31,221 bases of DNA from assembly GCA_049644345.1 (NCBI GenBank), contig JBARRS010000108.1, forward strand, positions 1-31,221, in the 5' to 3' direction. The notes beneath the pieces were generated by a model. That model was not told the origin of the DNA. It saw only the letters and a list, made by a program, of their open reading frames with translations, and did no database searches. Origin of the DNA: JBARRS01 sp049644345 (GTDB lineage: Bacteria; Actinomycetota; Thermoleophilia; Gaiellales; Gaiellaceae). A program made the translations under genes and the position numbers. This document shows, one piece after another, positions 13,647 through 23,615 of the stretch. Positions within the stretch are counted from its first letter, which is position 1, and each line of letters starts with the position of its first letter.

Positions 13647-14957
13647 GTGAAAGGGCCGATTCTGCGGGCATTTCTCGCCTCGCTCGCGGCGGTCCTCGGT
13701 CTGATCGCTTCGCCCGCAGCGCACGCCGCCGACCGGCCGCGTGTCCTCGCCGTTCACTTCTCCCTTGACATCAACCCGGTGACGCAGAGCTACGTCAACC
13801 ACCAGATCGACCGTGCGAACAATGGCGGGTACGACGCAGTCGTGATCCTGCTCGACACCCCGGGCGGCCTCTCGACCTCGATGGAGAAGATCTTCGAGAA
13901 GGAGCTCGCCTCGAAGATCCCCGTGATCGTGTACGTCTCGCCGCGCGGCGCCGGCGCAGCCTCTGCGGGTGTCTTCGTCGCGGAGGCGGCCGACCTGCTC
14001 GCGATGGCGCCGGAGACGAACATCGGCTCCTCCACGCCGATCAGCTCGAACGGCGGCAACCTGAACACCGACGAGCGCCGCAAGGCGATCAACCACTTCG
14101 CGGCAAAGCTGCGCGCGCTCGCCCAGTCACACGGCCGAAACGTGCAGTGGGCCGACGCAGCGGTGCGGAAGGCCTCGAACCTGACCGCCGCCGAGGCGCT
14201 CCGTATGCACGTGATCGACTTGGTCGCTCCGAGCCTGCCCGCCCTCCTCAACAAGGCCGACGGACGGATCACGAAACCGAACCACTACCGGCTACACACC
14301 GCCAACGCTGTGATCACCGAGGTCAGTCCGGGCTTGTTCACCCGTGTGCTGAACACGTTGATCGACCCGAACCTGATCGGGCTGCTCTTCCTCGCCGGCA
14401 TCGCCGGGCTTGCGTATGAGGTCTTCCATCCGGGAGTGGTGCTTCCCGGGGCGCTCGGCGCCGTCTCGCTCGTCGTCGCGCTGTTCGGGCTCTCGGTTCT
14501 GCCGGTCAGCTGGGGCGCATTCGTCCTCGTCCTGCTCGGGATCTTCCTGCTGATCGCCGACGCGCACGTGACGAGCCACGGCGCGCTCACGGTCGCCGGT
14601 CTGACGAGTCTCTCGATCGGGCTGATCGCACTGTTCCGGAACGCCCCGTCGCCCTACCACACGAATATCCCGCTCGTCGTCTCGATCGCGGTCGCGCTCG
14701 GCCTTTTCTGGGTGTTCGGCCTGACGAAGGCGGTCCAGGCAAGACGTCAGCCTGTCACCGTCGGCCCGCAGACGATCGTGGGCGAGATCGGCGAGGCACG
14801 AAGTGGAGGGCTCGTCTTCGTCCGCGGAGAGCTCTGGCAGGCGCGTAGCCAGGACGGGGAACCGCTGCACCCCGGGGACCGAGTCCGCGTCGACGGTGTC
14901 GACCAAGGCCTCGTGCTCGACGTGCGCCACGTGGACTCCTCGGCGGAAGTGGCCTAG
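13647..14957 (+). CDS. nfeD: NfeD-family membrane serine protease (long form)
   Basis: Long-form NfeD of 436 aa that typically works with the stomatin-like protein encoded next. It has a signal or anchor at residues 5-27, then a ClpP-like serine protease domain (30-210) with nucleophile Ser106 in GAGAASAGVFVAEAAD and a catalytic Lys probably at 146. About five membrane segments follow (240-370), rich in Leu, Val and Gly. The C-terminus (about 380-436) is the NfeD OB fold, with GEIGEARSGGLVFVRGELW. GTG at 13647 gives a proper signal sequence; the frame is open 17 codons further upstream, but that part (MAETPGGGKRAD) looks non-coding. The slipin start follows after 9 bp. Confidence 0.92.
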   Translation: MKGPILRAFLASLAAVLGLIASPAAHAADRPRVLAVHFSLDINPVTQSYVNHQIDRANNGGYDAVVILLDTPGGLSTSMEKIFEKELASKIPVIVYVSPRGAGAASAGVFVAEAADLLAMAPETNIGSSTPISSNGGNLNTDERRKAINHFAAKLRALAQSHGRNVQWADAAVRKASNLTAAEALRMHVIDLVAPSLPALLNKADGRITKPNHYRLHTANAVITEVSPGLFTRVLNTLIDPNLIGLLFLAGIAGLAYEVFHPGVVLPGALGAVSLVVALFGLSVLPVSWGAFVLVLLGIFLLIADAHVTSHGALTVAGLTSLSIGLIALFRNAPSPYHTNIPLVVSIAVALGLFWVFGLTKAVQARRQPVTVGPQTIVGEIGEARSGGLVFVRGELWQARSQDGEPLHPGDRVRVDGVDQGLVLDVRHVDSSAEVA

Positions 14958-14966
14958 GATCGCGCC

Positions 14967-15743
14967 ATGGCTGCAGCTCTCATCATCCTCGGCGTCGTCA
15001 TCTTCCTCGTCGCGCTCTTCCTGTTCTCGGCGCTGCGCGTCGCCAGGGAGTACGAACGCGGGATCATCTTCCGGCTCGGCCGGCTGCTTCCTGAGCCGAA
15101 GGGCCCCGGCCTGTTCATCCTCATCCCGGTCATCGACCGGATGGTCAAGGTCGACCTACGGACGATCACGCTCAACATCCCGCCGCAGGAGGTCATCACC
15201 AAGGACAACGTTCCGGTCCGGGTCAACGCAGTCGCGTACTTCCGGATCGTCGAGCCGAAGAACGCGATCGTCCAGGTCGAGAACTTCATGGTTGCGACCT
15301 CGCAAATCGCGCAGACGACACTGCGATCGGTGCTCGGCCAGCACCTGATGGACGAGCTGCTCGCCGAGCGCGACAAGATCAACGCGATCCTCCAGGGGAT
15401 CATCGACGAGGCCACGTCGCCCTGGGGAATCAAGGTCTCGATCGTCGAGGTCAAAGACGTCGAGATCCCCTCCGGGATGCAGCGCGCGATGGCAAGGCAG
15501 GCCGAGGCAGAGCGGGAGCGCCGCGCGAAGGTGATCAACGCCGAGGGCGAGTTCCAGGCCTCCGAGCGGCTGAAGGACGCGGCGCAGGTGATCGGCGACC
15601 ACCCAATCGCGCTCCAGCTCCGCTACCTGCAGACGCTGCTCGAGCTCGGGTCGTCGCAGGCGACGACGATCGTCTTCCCGGCCCCCATCGACCTGATCAA
15701 GCCGTTCCTCGAGCGGGAGACCAAGCGCGAGACCAAGTCCTGA
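14967..15743 (+). CDS. slipin (SPFH/stomatin-like membrane protein)
   Basis: Membrane-raft scaffold protein of 258 aa. An N-terminal membrane segment (2-23) is followed by an SPFH domain: REYERGIIFRLGRL, GPGLFILIPVIDRMVKVDLR, DNVPVRVNAVAYFRI and IKVSIVEVKDVEIPSGMQRA. A helical region with AEAERERRAKVINAEGEFQA leads to the C-terminal oligomerisation part. The ATG at 14967 has AGGA eight bases upstream. It is 9 bp from nfeD, the classical partner pair, in which NfeD proteases cleave the slipin C-terminus. Its stop overlaps the probable CTG start of the next gene. Confidence 0.94.
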   Translation: MAAALIILGVVIFLVALFLFSALRVAREYERGIIFRLGRLLPEPKGPGLFILIPVIDRMVKVDLRTITLNIPPQEVITKDNVPVRVNAVAYFRIVEPKNAIVQVENFMVATSQIAQTTLRSVLGQHLMDELLAERDKINAILQGIIDEATSPWGIKVSIVEVKDVEIPSGMQRAMARQAEAERERRAKVINAEGEFQASERLKDAAQVIGDHPIALQLRYLQTLLELGSSQATTIVFPAPIDLIKPFLERETKRETKS

Positions 15744-16672
15744 GCTCCGCGCCGGCGCCCGAGCTCCGGCGCGACCCGCTCTCCGGTTTCTGGGTCGCAG
15801 TCTCTCCGATCCGCGCAGGGCGCCCGGGCGCATACGCAGGCGAGATCGACCCTCCCTCCGCCGACGAGGCGGCCTCCTGCCCGTTCTGCGAAGGGCGGGA
15901 GGATGCGACGCCCCCGGAGACCTACGCGCTCGGGCCTGCAGACCGTGAGCCGAACACACCCGGCTGGTCAGTTCGCGTCGTGCCGAACAAGTACCCAGCG
16001 ATCGGCCGCTCCGAGGTCGTCGTCCACACCCCACGCCACGTCCGCTCCTTCGCCGATCTCGGCGACGAGGAGCTCGAGCTCGTCGCGCAGGCCTGGCGCG
16101 CACGGGCGGGGGCCGCGCGCGCCGAAGGATTCGCCTACGTCCAGGCGCTCGTGAACGAGGGCAGGGACGCGGGCGCGAGTCTCGCCCACACGCACTCGCA
16201 GCTCGTCTGGCTCGAGGAGGAGCCGCCGGTACCGCGGCGTGAGCGCAAGCAGCTGCTCGTCGGCGACTGCGCCTTCTGCAGCCTCCTCGAGCAGGAGCGC
16301 GAGGACACGAAGCGCGTCGTCGTCGAGCGGGACGGTCTCCTGCTCGTCTGCCCCTACGCCAGCCGTCTCCCTTTCGAGCTCCTGGTCGCGCCGGCAGCGC
16401 ACGAGCCGGAGGCCTTCGGCAGCCGGCACCTCGCCGGAGCACTCGTTCTCGTCGCCGAGGGACTCAGGCGCCTATTCGCGGTCGAGTCGCCCCGCCCGTT
16501 CAACGCCTGGCTGCACACTGCGCCCTTCGGAGAGGACGGGCACTGGCACCTCGAAGTGCTGCCGCGCCTCAGCCTGCTCGCCGGGCTCGAGCTCGGCGCC
16601 GGCATCTACGTCAATGCCGTGCCGCCCGAGGAGGCGGCTGCGGCGCTACGGGAGGCTGTGGTCGCCGCTTAA
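15740..16672 (+). CDS. galT: galactose-1-phosphate uridylyltransferase-like protein
   Basis: GalT-like nucleotidyltransferase with two HIT-type halves, 310 aa. ELRRDPLSGFWVAVSP at the N-terminus and CPFCEGRE (C47, C50) match GalT. The active-site region is GASLAHTHSQLVW (His150, His152): canonical enzymes read HPHxQ, so Thr replaces Pro. A second CxxC (GDCAFCSLL) and WLHTAPFGEDGHWHLEVLP mark the C-terminal half. No ATG, GTG or TTG precedes the conserved N-terminus in this frame; CTG at 15740 overlaps the slipin TGA as CTGA and is the best start. The first common start codon is GTG 15980, which would remove the zinc site. No galK or galE is nearby, so the substrate could be another sugar phosphate. 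It is convergent with the MerR-like gene, with overlapping stops. Confidence 0.82.
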   Translation: MSSAPAPELRRDPLSGFWVAVSPIRAGRPGAYAGEIDPPSADEAASCPFCEGREDATPPETYALGPADREPNTPGWSVRVVPNKYPAIGRSEVVVHTPRHVRSFADLGDEELELVAQAWRARAGAARAEGFAYVQALVNEGRDAGASLAHTHSQLVWLEEEPPVPRRERKQLLVGDCAFCSLLEQEREDTKRVVVERDGLLLVCPYASRLPFELLVAPAAHEPEAFGSRHLAGALVLVAEGLRRLFAVESPRPFNAWLHTAPFGEDGHWHLEVLPRLSLLAGLELGAGIYVNAVPPEEAAAALREAVVAA

Positions 16673-16989
16673 GGTGTGGGAACGACCGCGACCTTCGGGA
16701 GCTCCCGCTTCACCTCGCGGAAGCGGCGCGCAGCGTCGATCGCGGCGCCGAGGTTGAGACCCTTGTCCTTCGCCTGCTTGATCAGCATCACGGTCTCGAG
16801 CGCGTCGATGTCGTAGATCCGCTGCTTCTTCCCCTTGGTCGGAATCTGCGCCTTGTTCGTCCAGTAGTCGAGCTGCATCTTCGAGATCCCGGCGATCTGG
16901 CACACCTGGCCCAGGTACAGCTCCACCTTGTCGAGGTGCTCAGCGAGATTTATGGGCTCAAGAAAGTCAATGCGGTGGCTGTACGCCAT
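16669..16989 (-). CDS. small MerR-family-like transcriptional regulator
   Basis: A 106-aa protein with a MerR-type winged helix-turn-helix: YLGQVCQIAGISKMQLDYWT, then KGKKQRIYDIDALETVMLIKQ and KDKGLNLGAAIDAARRF. No long dimerisation coiled coil or cysteine-rich effector domain follows, so no inducer can be inferred. ATG at 16989 has GAGG seven bases upstream. Codons for the first 20 residues are less GC-rich (ATT, TTT, ATA, AAT) than elsewhere, so a start at a later GTG (VELYLG) is an alternative. It has its own promoter with a dyad at 17017-17049, suggesting autoregulation. It lies after gyrA on the same strand, behind a likely terminator. Confidence 0.8.
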   Translation of the reverse strand: MAYSHRIDFLEPINLAEHLDKVELYLGQVCQIAGISKMQLDYWTNKAQIPTKGKKQRIYDIDALETVMLIKQAKDKGLNLGAAIDAARRFREVKRELPKVAVVPTP

Positions 16990-17016
16990 ATCGAGACCTC
17001 TTTCGGGAAGGGAGCG

Positions 17017-17067
17017 TGCGGTACTCCGTATCACTGAAGGTATACCGCAAACCGTGCTGTTTGTGAA
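17017..17067 (-). promoter_or_regulatory. promoter and operator-like dyad of the MerR-like gene
   Basis: Minus strand TTCACA (17062-17067), 17-bp spacer, TATACC (17039-17044). The arms TGCGGTA (17017-17023) and TACCGCA (17043-17049) are perfectly complementary, 19 bp apart, and cover the -10. The leader before ATG 16989 would be about 43 bases and holds the GAGG ribosome site. The dyad suggests binding by the gene's own product. Confidence 0.6.
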
Positions 17068-17070
17068 GGG

Positions 17071-17098
17071 AAAAACTACGTAAACCGACGTGTTAGTT
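17071..17098 (-). terminator. probable intrinsic terminator of gyrA
   Basis: On the minus strand ACGT-N6-ACGT is extended by AACT/AGTT across a 3-base bulge and followed directly by a run of T. It begins 19 bp after the gyrA stop codon and precedes the promoter of the MerR-like gene. Confidence 0.5.
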
Positions 17099-17116
17099 CT
17101 CTGCGAGCGGGCGAAG

Positions 17117-19636
17117 CTACGTCGGCTCGGCGGCCTCGGTCGGCTCGGCGGCCTCGGTCGGCTCGGGAGCTTCCTCCTCCTCGCCCGACTCGACCACGGG
17201 CGCGAGACTCGAGACCTGCTCCTCGCCGCGGAGGCGCATCACGATCACGCCCTGGGTCGCCCGGCCGAGCCGCTTGATCTCTTCGACCCGCATCCGGATC
17301 ACGGTTCCGCCGGTCGAGATCAGCATGATCTGGTAGCCGTCGCGCACGGCGAGCGCGCCTGCCAGCTGGCCGCGTGCCTTCGTCAGCTGGACGGTCTTGA
17401 CGCCGAGCCCGCCGCGGCCCTTGCGCGGATACTCAGAGACGCGCGTCCGCTTGCCGTAGCCCTGGTCGGTGACCACGAGCAGATCGGTCTCGTCCTTCGC
17501 GATCGAGGCCGAGATCACCTCGTCGCCCTGACGCAAGCGCATGCCGTGCACCCCGGACGTCGCGCGACCCATTGGCCGCGCTTCCCGCTCGTGGAAGCGA
17601 ATCGCCTGACCCTTCCGCGAGACGAACAGGATGTCGTCGTTGCCCGACGAGTGGAGGACGTCGACGAGCTCGTCGCCCTCGCGCAGCTTGATCGCGATGA
17701 TCCCCTCGGTCTTGAGGGGGGTGTTGTACTCGACGAACTTCGTCTTCTTGACCATGCCGTTCTTCGTCGCGAGGACGAGGAACTCGGCCTCGCCGAAGTC
17801 CCGGGTCGGGATCAGCGCACGGATGCGCTCGTCCTGCTCGAGCGGAAGCAGATTGACGACCGCCCGGCCCTTCGACTGACGGGCGCCGAGCGGCAGCTCG
17901 TGCACCTTCAGCCGATAGACCTTGCCTTTCGAGGTGAAGAAGAGCAGGAAGTCGTGCGTCGAGGCGACGACGAGATGCTCGATGTAGTCGTCCTCCTTGA
18001 GGTCCATGCCCATGACGCCCATGCCGCCGCGCCGCTGACCGCGGTAGGTCGTGACCGGCAACCGCTTGACATAGCCCGAGCGCGAGATCGCGATCACCAT
18101 GTCCTCCTCGGCGATCAGGTCCTCGAGCTCGAGCTCGCCCTCCGCCGCTACGACCTCGGTGCGGCGCTCGTCACCCTTGCCGTAGATCTGGCGTAGCTCC
18201 GCGAGCTCCTCCTTGATCAGCCCGTCGATGCGGGCCTCGTCGCCGAGGATCGCGCGCAGCTCTGCGATCCGCTCCTGGAGATCCTTGTGCTCGTCCTCGA
18301 CACGCTTGCGCTCAAGCGCGGTCAGCGCCCTCAGGCGAAGGTCGAGGATCGCCTGGGCCTGGATCTCGGAGAGGTCGAACTCGCTCATCAGGCCGGCGCG
18401 AGCGCCGTCGGCGTCCGCCGCGTTCCGGATCAGCTCGATCACGGCATCGAGGTTGTCGAGCGCCACCAGGTAGCCCTGGAGCACGTGCGAGCGCGCCTCG
18501 GCCTTTCGCAGGTCGTACTTCGAGCGGCGCGTGACGACCTCGCGCTGGAAGTCGAGGTAGTGGCGCAGCAGCTCGAGCAGCGACAGCGTCTTCGGGACGC
18601 CGTCGACCAGCGCGACCGCGTTGTACCCGAACGTCGTCTGGAGCGAGGTGTGCTTGAAGAGCTTGTTGAGGACGACCTGCGGGATAGCCTCGCGCTTCAG
18701 CTCGATCTGGATCCGCATGCCTGTCTTGTCGGAGAGGTCCTTCACGTCGGAGATCTCCGTCAGGACCTTGTCGTTGACGAGGTCGGCGATCTTCTTGATC
18801 ACGCCGACATCGCCGCCCTTCTTCACTCCGAACGGGAGCTCGTTGACGATCACCGCGGTCTTGCCGCCGCGTAGCTCCTCGATGTGTGCGCGCGCGCGCA
18901 TCACGATCCGGCCGCGGCCCGAGCGGTAGGCCTCGCGAATCCCCTCGCGGCCGACGATGATCCCGCCCGTCGGGAAATCCGGGCCCTTGACGTGGCGCGC
19001 AAGCCGGTCCACGTCGATGCCCGGCTCGTCGATCATCGCCACGAGAGCGTCGACCACCTCGCCGAGGTTGTGTGACGGGATGTTCGTCGCCATCCCGACC
19101 GCGATTCCCGACGAGCCGTTCACGAGCAGGTTCGGGAACCGCGACGGCAGCACCGCAGGCTCGCGTCGAGACTCGTCGTAGTTCGGCGCGAAGTCGACGG
19201 TGTCGGCGTCGATGTCGCGAAGCATCTCAGTGGCGAGCCGGGTCAGCCGGCACTCCGTGTAGCGCATCGCAGCGGCCGGGTAGTCGTCGATGTTCCCGAA
19301 GTTCCCCTGTCCGTCGACGAGCGGGTACCGCATCGAGAACGGCTGGGCGAGCCGCACGAGCGTGTCGTAGATCGCCGTGTCGCCGTGCGGGTGATAGGCG
19401 CCCATGACGTCGCCGACGACGCGTGCGCACTTGAGCCGCGGCCGGTTCGGCTGCAGGCCGGCTTCGTGCATCGCGTAGAGCACGCGGCGATGCACGGGCT
19501 TGAGCCCGTCACGCACGTCCGGCAGCGCGCGCGCCACGATCACGCTCATGGCGTAGTCGAGGAAGCTCGAGCGCATCTCCTGCTCGAGCTCGCGCGCCTC
19601 GATCCGGCCCGGCCCTAGCGGCTCCACCGACGACAT
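17117..19636 (-). CDS. gyrA: DNA gyrase subunit A
   Basis: Breakage-reunion subunit of gyrase, 839 aa. The winged-helix and tower domains carry the catalytic Tyr126 (AAMRYTECRL). The quinolone region reads HPHGDTAIYDTLV, with Thr87 and Asp91 at the positions of E. coli Ser83 and Asp87. The C-terminal beta-pinwheel begins near residue 510 and has the GyrA box QRRGGMG, showing true gyrase rather than topoisomerase IV. The tail is acidic and ends in the repeat EPTEAAEPTEAAEPT. ATG at 19636 is preceded by GAGGAGGAG. It lies 16 bp after gyrB in the same operon. Confidence 0.98.
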   Translation of the reverse strand: MSSVEPLGPGRIEARELEQEMRSSFLDYAMSVIVARALPDVRDGLKPVHRRVLYAMHEAGLQPNRPRLKCARVVGDVMGAYHPHGDTAIYDTLVRLAQPFSMRYPLVDGQGNFGNIDDYPAAAMRYTECRLTRLATEMLRDIDADTVDFAPNYDESRREPAVLPSRFPNLLVNGSSGIAVGMATNIPSHNLGEVVDALVAMIDEPGIDVDRLARHVKGPDFPTGGIIVGREGIREAYRSGRGRIVMRARAHIEELRGGKTAVIVNELPFGVKKGGDVGVIKKIADLVNDKVLTEISDVKDLSDKTGMRIQIELKREAIPQVVLNKLFKHTSLQTTFGYNAVALVDGVPKTLSLLELLRHYLDFQREVVTRRSKYDLRKAEARSHVLQGYLVALDNLDAVIELIRNAADADGARAGLMSEFDLSEIQAQAILDLRLRALTALERKRVEDEHKDLQERIAELRAILGDEARIDGLIKEELAELRQIYGKGDERRTEVVAAEGELELEDLIAEEDMVIAISRSGYVKRLPVTTYRGQRRGGMGVMGMDLKEDDYIEHLVVASTHDFLLFFTSKGKVYRLKVHELPLGARQSKGRAVVNLLPLEQDERIRALIPTRDFGEAEFLVLATKNGMVKKTKFVEYNTPLKTEGIIAIKLREGDELVDVLHSSGNDDILFVSRKGQAIRFHEREARPMGRATSGVHGMRLRQGDEVISASIAKDETDLLVVTDQGYGKRTRVSEYPRKGRGGLGVKTVQLTKARGQLAGALAVRDGYQIMLISTGGTVIRMRVEEIKRLGRATQGVIVMRLRGEEQVSSLAPVVESGEEEEAPEPTEAAEPTEAAEPT
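17123..17166 (-). repeat. 18-bp tandem repeat in the gyrA 3' end
   Basis: The unit CGGCTCGGCGGCCTCGGT occurs twice in full (17123-17140, 17141-17158) and again as the partial CGGCTCGG (17159-17166). It encodes a hexapeptide repeat at the extreme C-terminus of GyrA. Unit length is a multiple of three, so copy-number change keeps the frame. Confidence 0.85.
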
Positions 19637-19652
19637 CTCGTGCTCCTCCTCG

Positions 19653-22058
<2,406 letters not shown>

Positions 22059-22059
22059 C

Positions 22060-22093
22060 AAAAAAGCCCTGCAAGCAGCGCATTTACGGGCTT
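22060..22093 (-). promoter_or_regulatory. hairpin with T-run directly upstream of gyrB
   Basis: On the minus strand AAGCCC (22093-22088) pairs with GGGCTT (22069-22064), with an extra GCA/TGC helix inside, and a run of six T follows. It looks like an intrinsic terminator but ends one base before the gyrB ATG at 22058. It may act as an attenuator between dciA and gyrB, or end the upstream transcript. The gap holds no clear promoter. Confidence 0.4.
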
Positions 22094-22101
22094 GGTCAAG
22101 T

Positions 22102-22545
22102 CTACCAAATGCCGCGGTCGGCGGCGGCCCGCGCAAGGCTCGCCGCGGCCGCCTTTGCAACAACTTTGCGAAGACTCTCGTCCGAGATCGCGGCGGCCAG
22201 GCGCGACGCCTCCTCACGCTCGCGCTCGCCCGCTCGAACCGGGTCCGGCCGGGCTTCCTTGACCTCCTCCGCCGAGCGCTCCGGCAGCCTGCCGGGGGCG
22301 AAGCGAGCGCTCGCGACGCCAAGCCGAGCCGCGATCTCCTCAGCCCTTGCAGTCAACTCGAAGGCCCAGATCGAGTCGACCGTGTGCACGTAGAGCGTCC
22401 CGTCTCGTGCGAGTCGCGCAGGCCACGCGCTTCGCGCGATCGCGTCGCCGACCACGCGGGGCCACGCCTCGAGCAGGGCAGCCATCCCCGCGGTCGGCCC
22501 GAACCGGCCAAGCTCGCTGCGAACGCGGTCGCCCAGCCGTTCCAT
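22102..22545 (-). CDS. dciA: DUF721/DciA-family protein
   Basis: A 147-aa member of the DUF721 family, whose studied members (DciA) help load the replicative helicase DnaB in bacteria lacking DnaC or DnaI. The conserved part is LLEAWPRVVGDAIARSAWPARLARDGTLYVHTVDSIWAFEL (residues about 25-66), with the Trp-Pro and the Val-Gly typical of the family. The C-terminal half is Ala/Glu/Arg-rich and probably helical. ATG at 22545 overlaps the recF stop by one base; a GTG at 22548 is also possible. The recF-dciA-gyrB order is common in actinobacteria. Confidence 0.87.
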   Translation of the reverse strand: MERLGDRVRSELGRFGPTAGMAALLEAWPRVVGDAIARSAWPARLARDGTLYVHTVDSIWAFELTARAEEIAARLGVASARFAPGRLPERSAEEVKEARPDPVRAGEREREEASRLAAAISDESLRKVVAKAAAASLARAAADRGIW

Positions 22546-23615
22546 CACGCGGCCACCCTGGAGCCCTCGGGGCCTGCCGCCACTTCGAGCAGCTGGTCCG
22601 GCTCGAGTGGTAGCGCCGCACGGCTCGTCGTCGTTACGAGCGCTTGCCCGAAGCTTCGAATCCGCCTGGCAAGGATCTCTCTTCGTTCGGGATCGAGCTC
22701 CGACAACACGTCGTCGAGGAGGAGCAGCGGCGGCGTCCCACGACGCTGGGCGATGAGCTCCGCTTCGGCAAGGAGCAAGGCGAGAACGGCGAGCCGCTGC
22801 TCACCCTGTGATCCGAACGTGCGCAAATCCCGGGCGCCGGCCAAGAGGCCAAAGTCGTCGAGGTGAGGTCCGAGCCCTGTCTGGCCTCGCTCGAGATCTC
22901 GCTCGAACCGCGCTTCGAGCTCCTCGGGTCGAACCGACTCGGCCTCGTAGCGGATCGTCGCCGCCTCGAATCCCAGCTCTCCCGCTCGCTCGGCGAAGAG
23001 CGGGCCGAGCGCCGCAGCTACTTCGCGTCTCGCCCCGACGAGTCTGGCTCCGAGCTCGATGACACGTTCGCTCCACGGAGCCAGCGCTTCGCGTGAGGAG
23101 AGACCCATCGCAATTCGTCGCAGGGCCGCGTTCCGCTGCCCAACTGCCGCCCCGTACTCGGCCGGCAGAGCGGCTTGAACCGGAGCAAGTCTTCCGAGAA
23201 CCCGGTCGAAGTACGACCTGCGTGCCGCGGGCGCACCCTTGACGACGACGAGCCGGTCGGGCGTGAAGACGAGCGTCGCTACCTCTCCGCGAAGCAACTC
23301 TGCGGTCCGCAAACGGGCGCCGTTCACGCTTGCCCGCTTTGCCTCGCGCGGTCGCAGTGTCACCTCGAGGTCGAGCGGAGCGCCGCCGCGCACTCCTCGA
23401 ACCGCAATCCGGGCGATCTCTTGACCAAACCGGACGAGTTGCGCGTCGCTACGCGTCCGCGGCGAGAACCCCTGTGTGCCGACGTGCAGCGACTCGAGGA
23501 GATTCGTCTTGCCCGCGCCGTTCGGCCCGGCGACGAGCACGAGCCCTCGATCCAGTTCGAGCTCGAGCCGCGCGTACGAGCGAAAATCGCGGAGCGAGAC
23601 CGCCGCGACGATCAG
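22545..23615 (-). CDS. recF: DNA replication/repair protein RecF
   Basis: ABC-type ATPase that directs RecA loading at gaps, about 356 aa. Walker A is GPNGAGKTN (30-38); LGPHLDDF and FGSQGEQRLAVLALLLAEAE are the signature region; Walker B is LLLLDDVLSELDPERR. The conserved N-terminus (IVAAVSLRDFRSYARLELEL) lies upstream of the first common start codon (GTG 23540, inside the first beta strand of the ATPase core). No ATG, GTG or TTG exists upstream in frame, but CTG at 23615 overlaps the dnaN stop as CTGA. I take that as the start. With GTG 23540 the protein would lack the first beta strands of the fold. Confidence 0.93.
   Translation of the reverse strand: MIVAAVSLRDFRSYARLELELDRGLVLVAGPNGAGKTNLLESLHVGTQGFSPRTRSDAQLVRFGQEIARIAVRGVRGGAPLDLEVTLRPREAKRASVNGARLRTAELLRGEVATLVFTPDRLVVVKGAPAARRSYFDRVLGRLAPVQAALPAEYGAAVGQRNAALRRIAMGLSSREALAPWSERVIELGARLVGARREVAAALGPLFAERAGELGFEAATIRYEAESVRPEELEARFERDLERGQTGLGPHLDDFGLLAGARDLRTFGSQGEQRLAVLALLLAEAELIAQRRGTPPLLLLDDVLSELDPERREILARRIRSFGQALVTTTSRAALPLEPDQLLEVAAGPEGSRVAA

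Noticed and set aside
11839..13650. 603-codon plus-strand frame opposite the amidase gene
   Set aside because: High GC leaves few stops. The product has no recognisable fold, and the minus strand encodes a signal peptide, a zinc amidase and Ig domains.
18885..18902. Short GC alternation (GTGCGCGCGCGCGC) considered as Z-DNA or a regulatory element
   Set aside because: It lies within the gyrA coding region and encodes an Arg/Ala run that fits the protein; expected by chance at this GC content.
22059..22322. 88-codon N-terminal extension of gyrB
   Set aside because: It overlaps dciA in another frame. GyrB homology begins at ATG 22058, with ATPase residues at the standard numbers 42 and 46.
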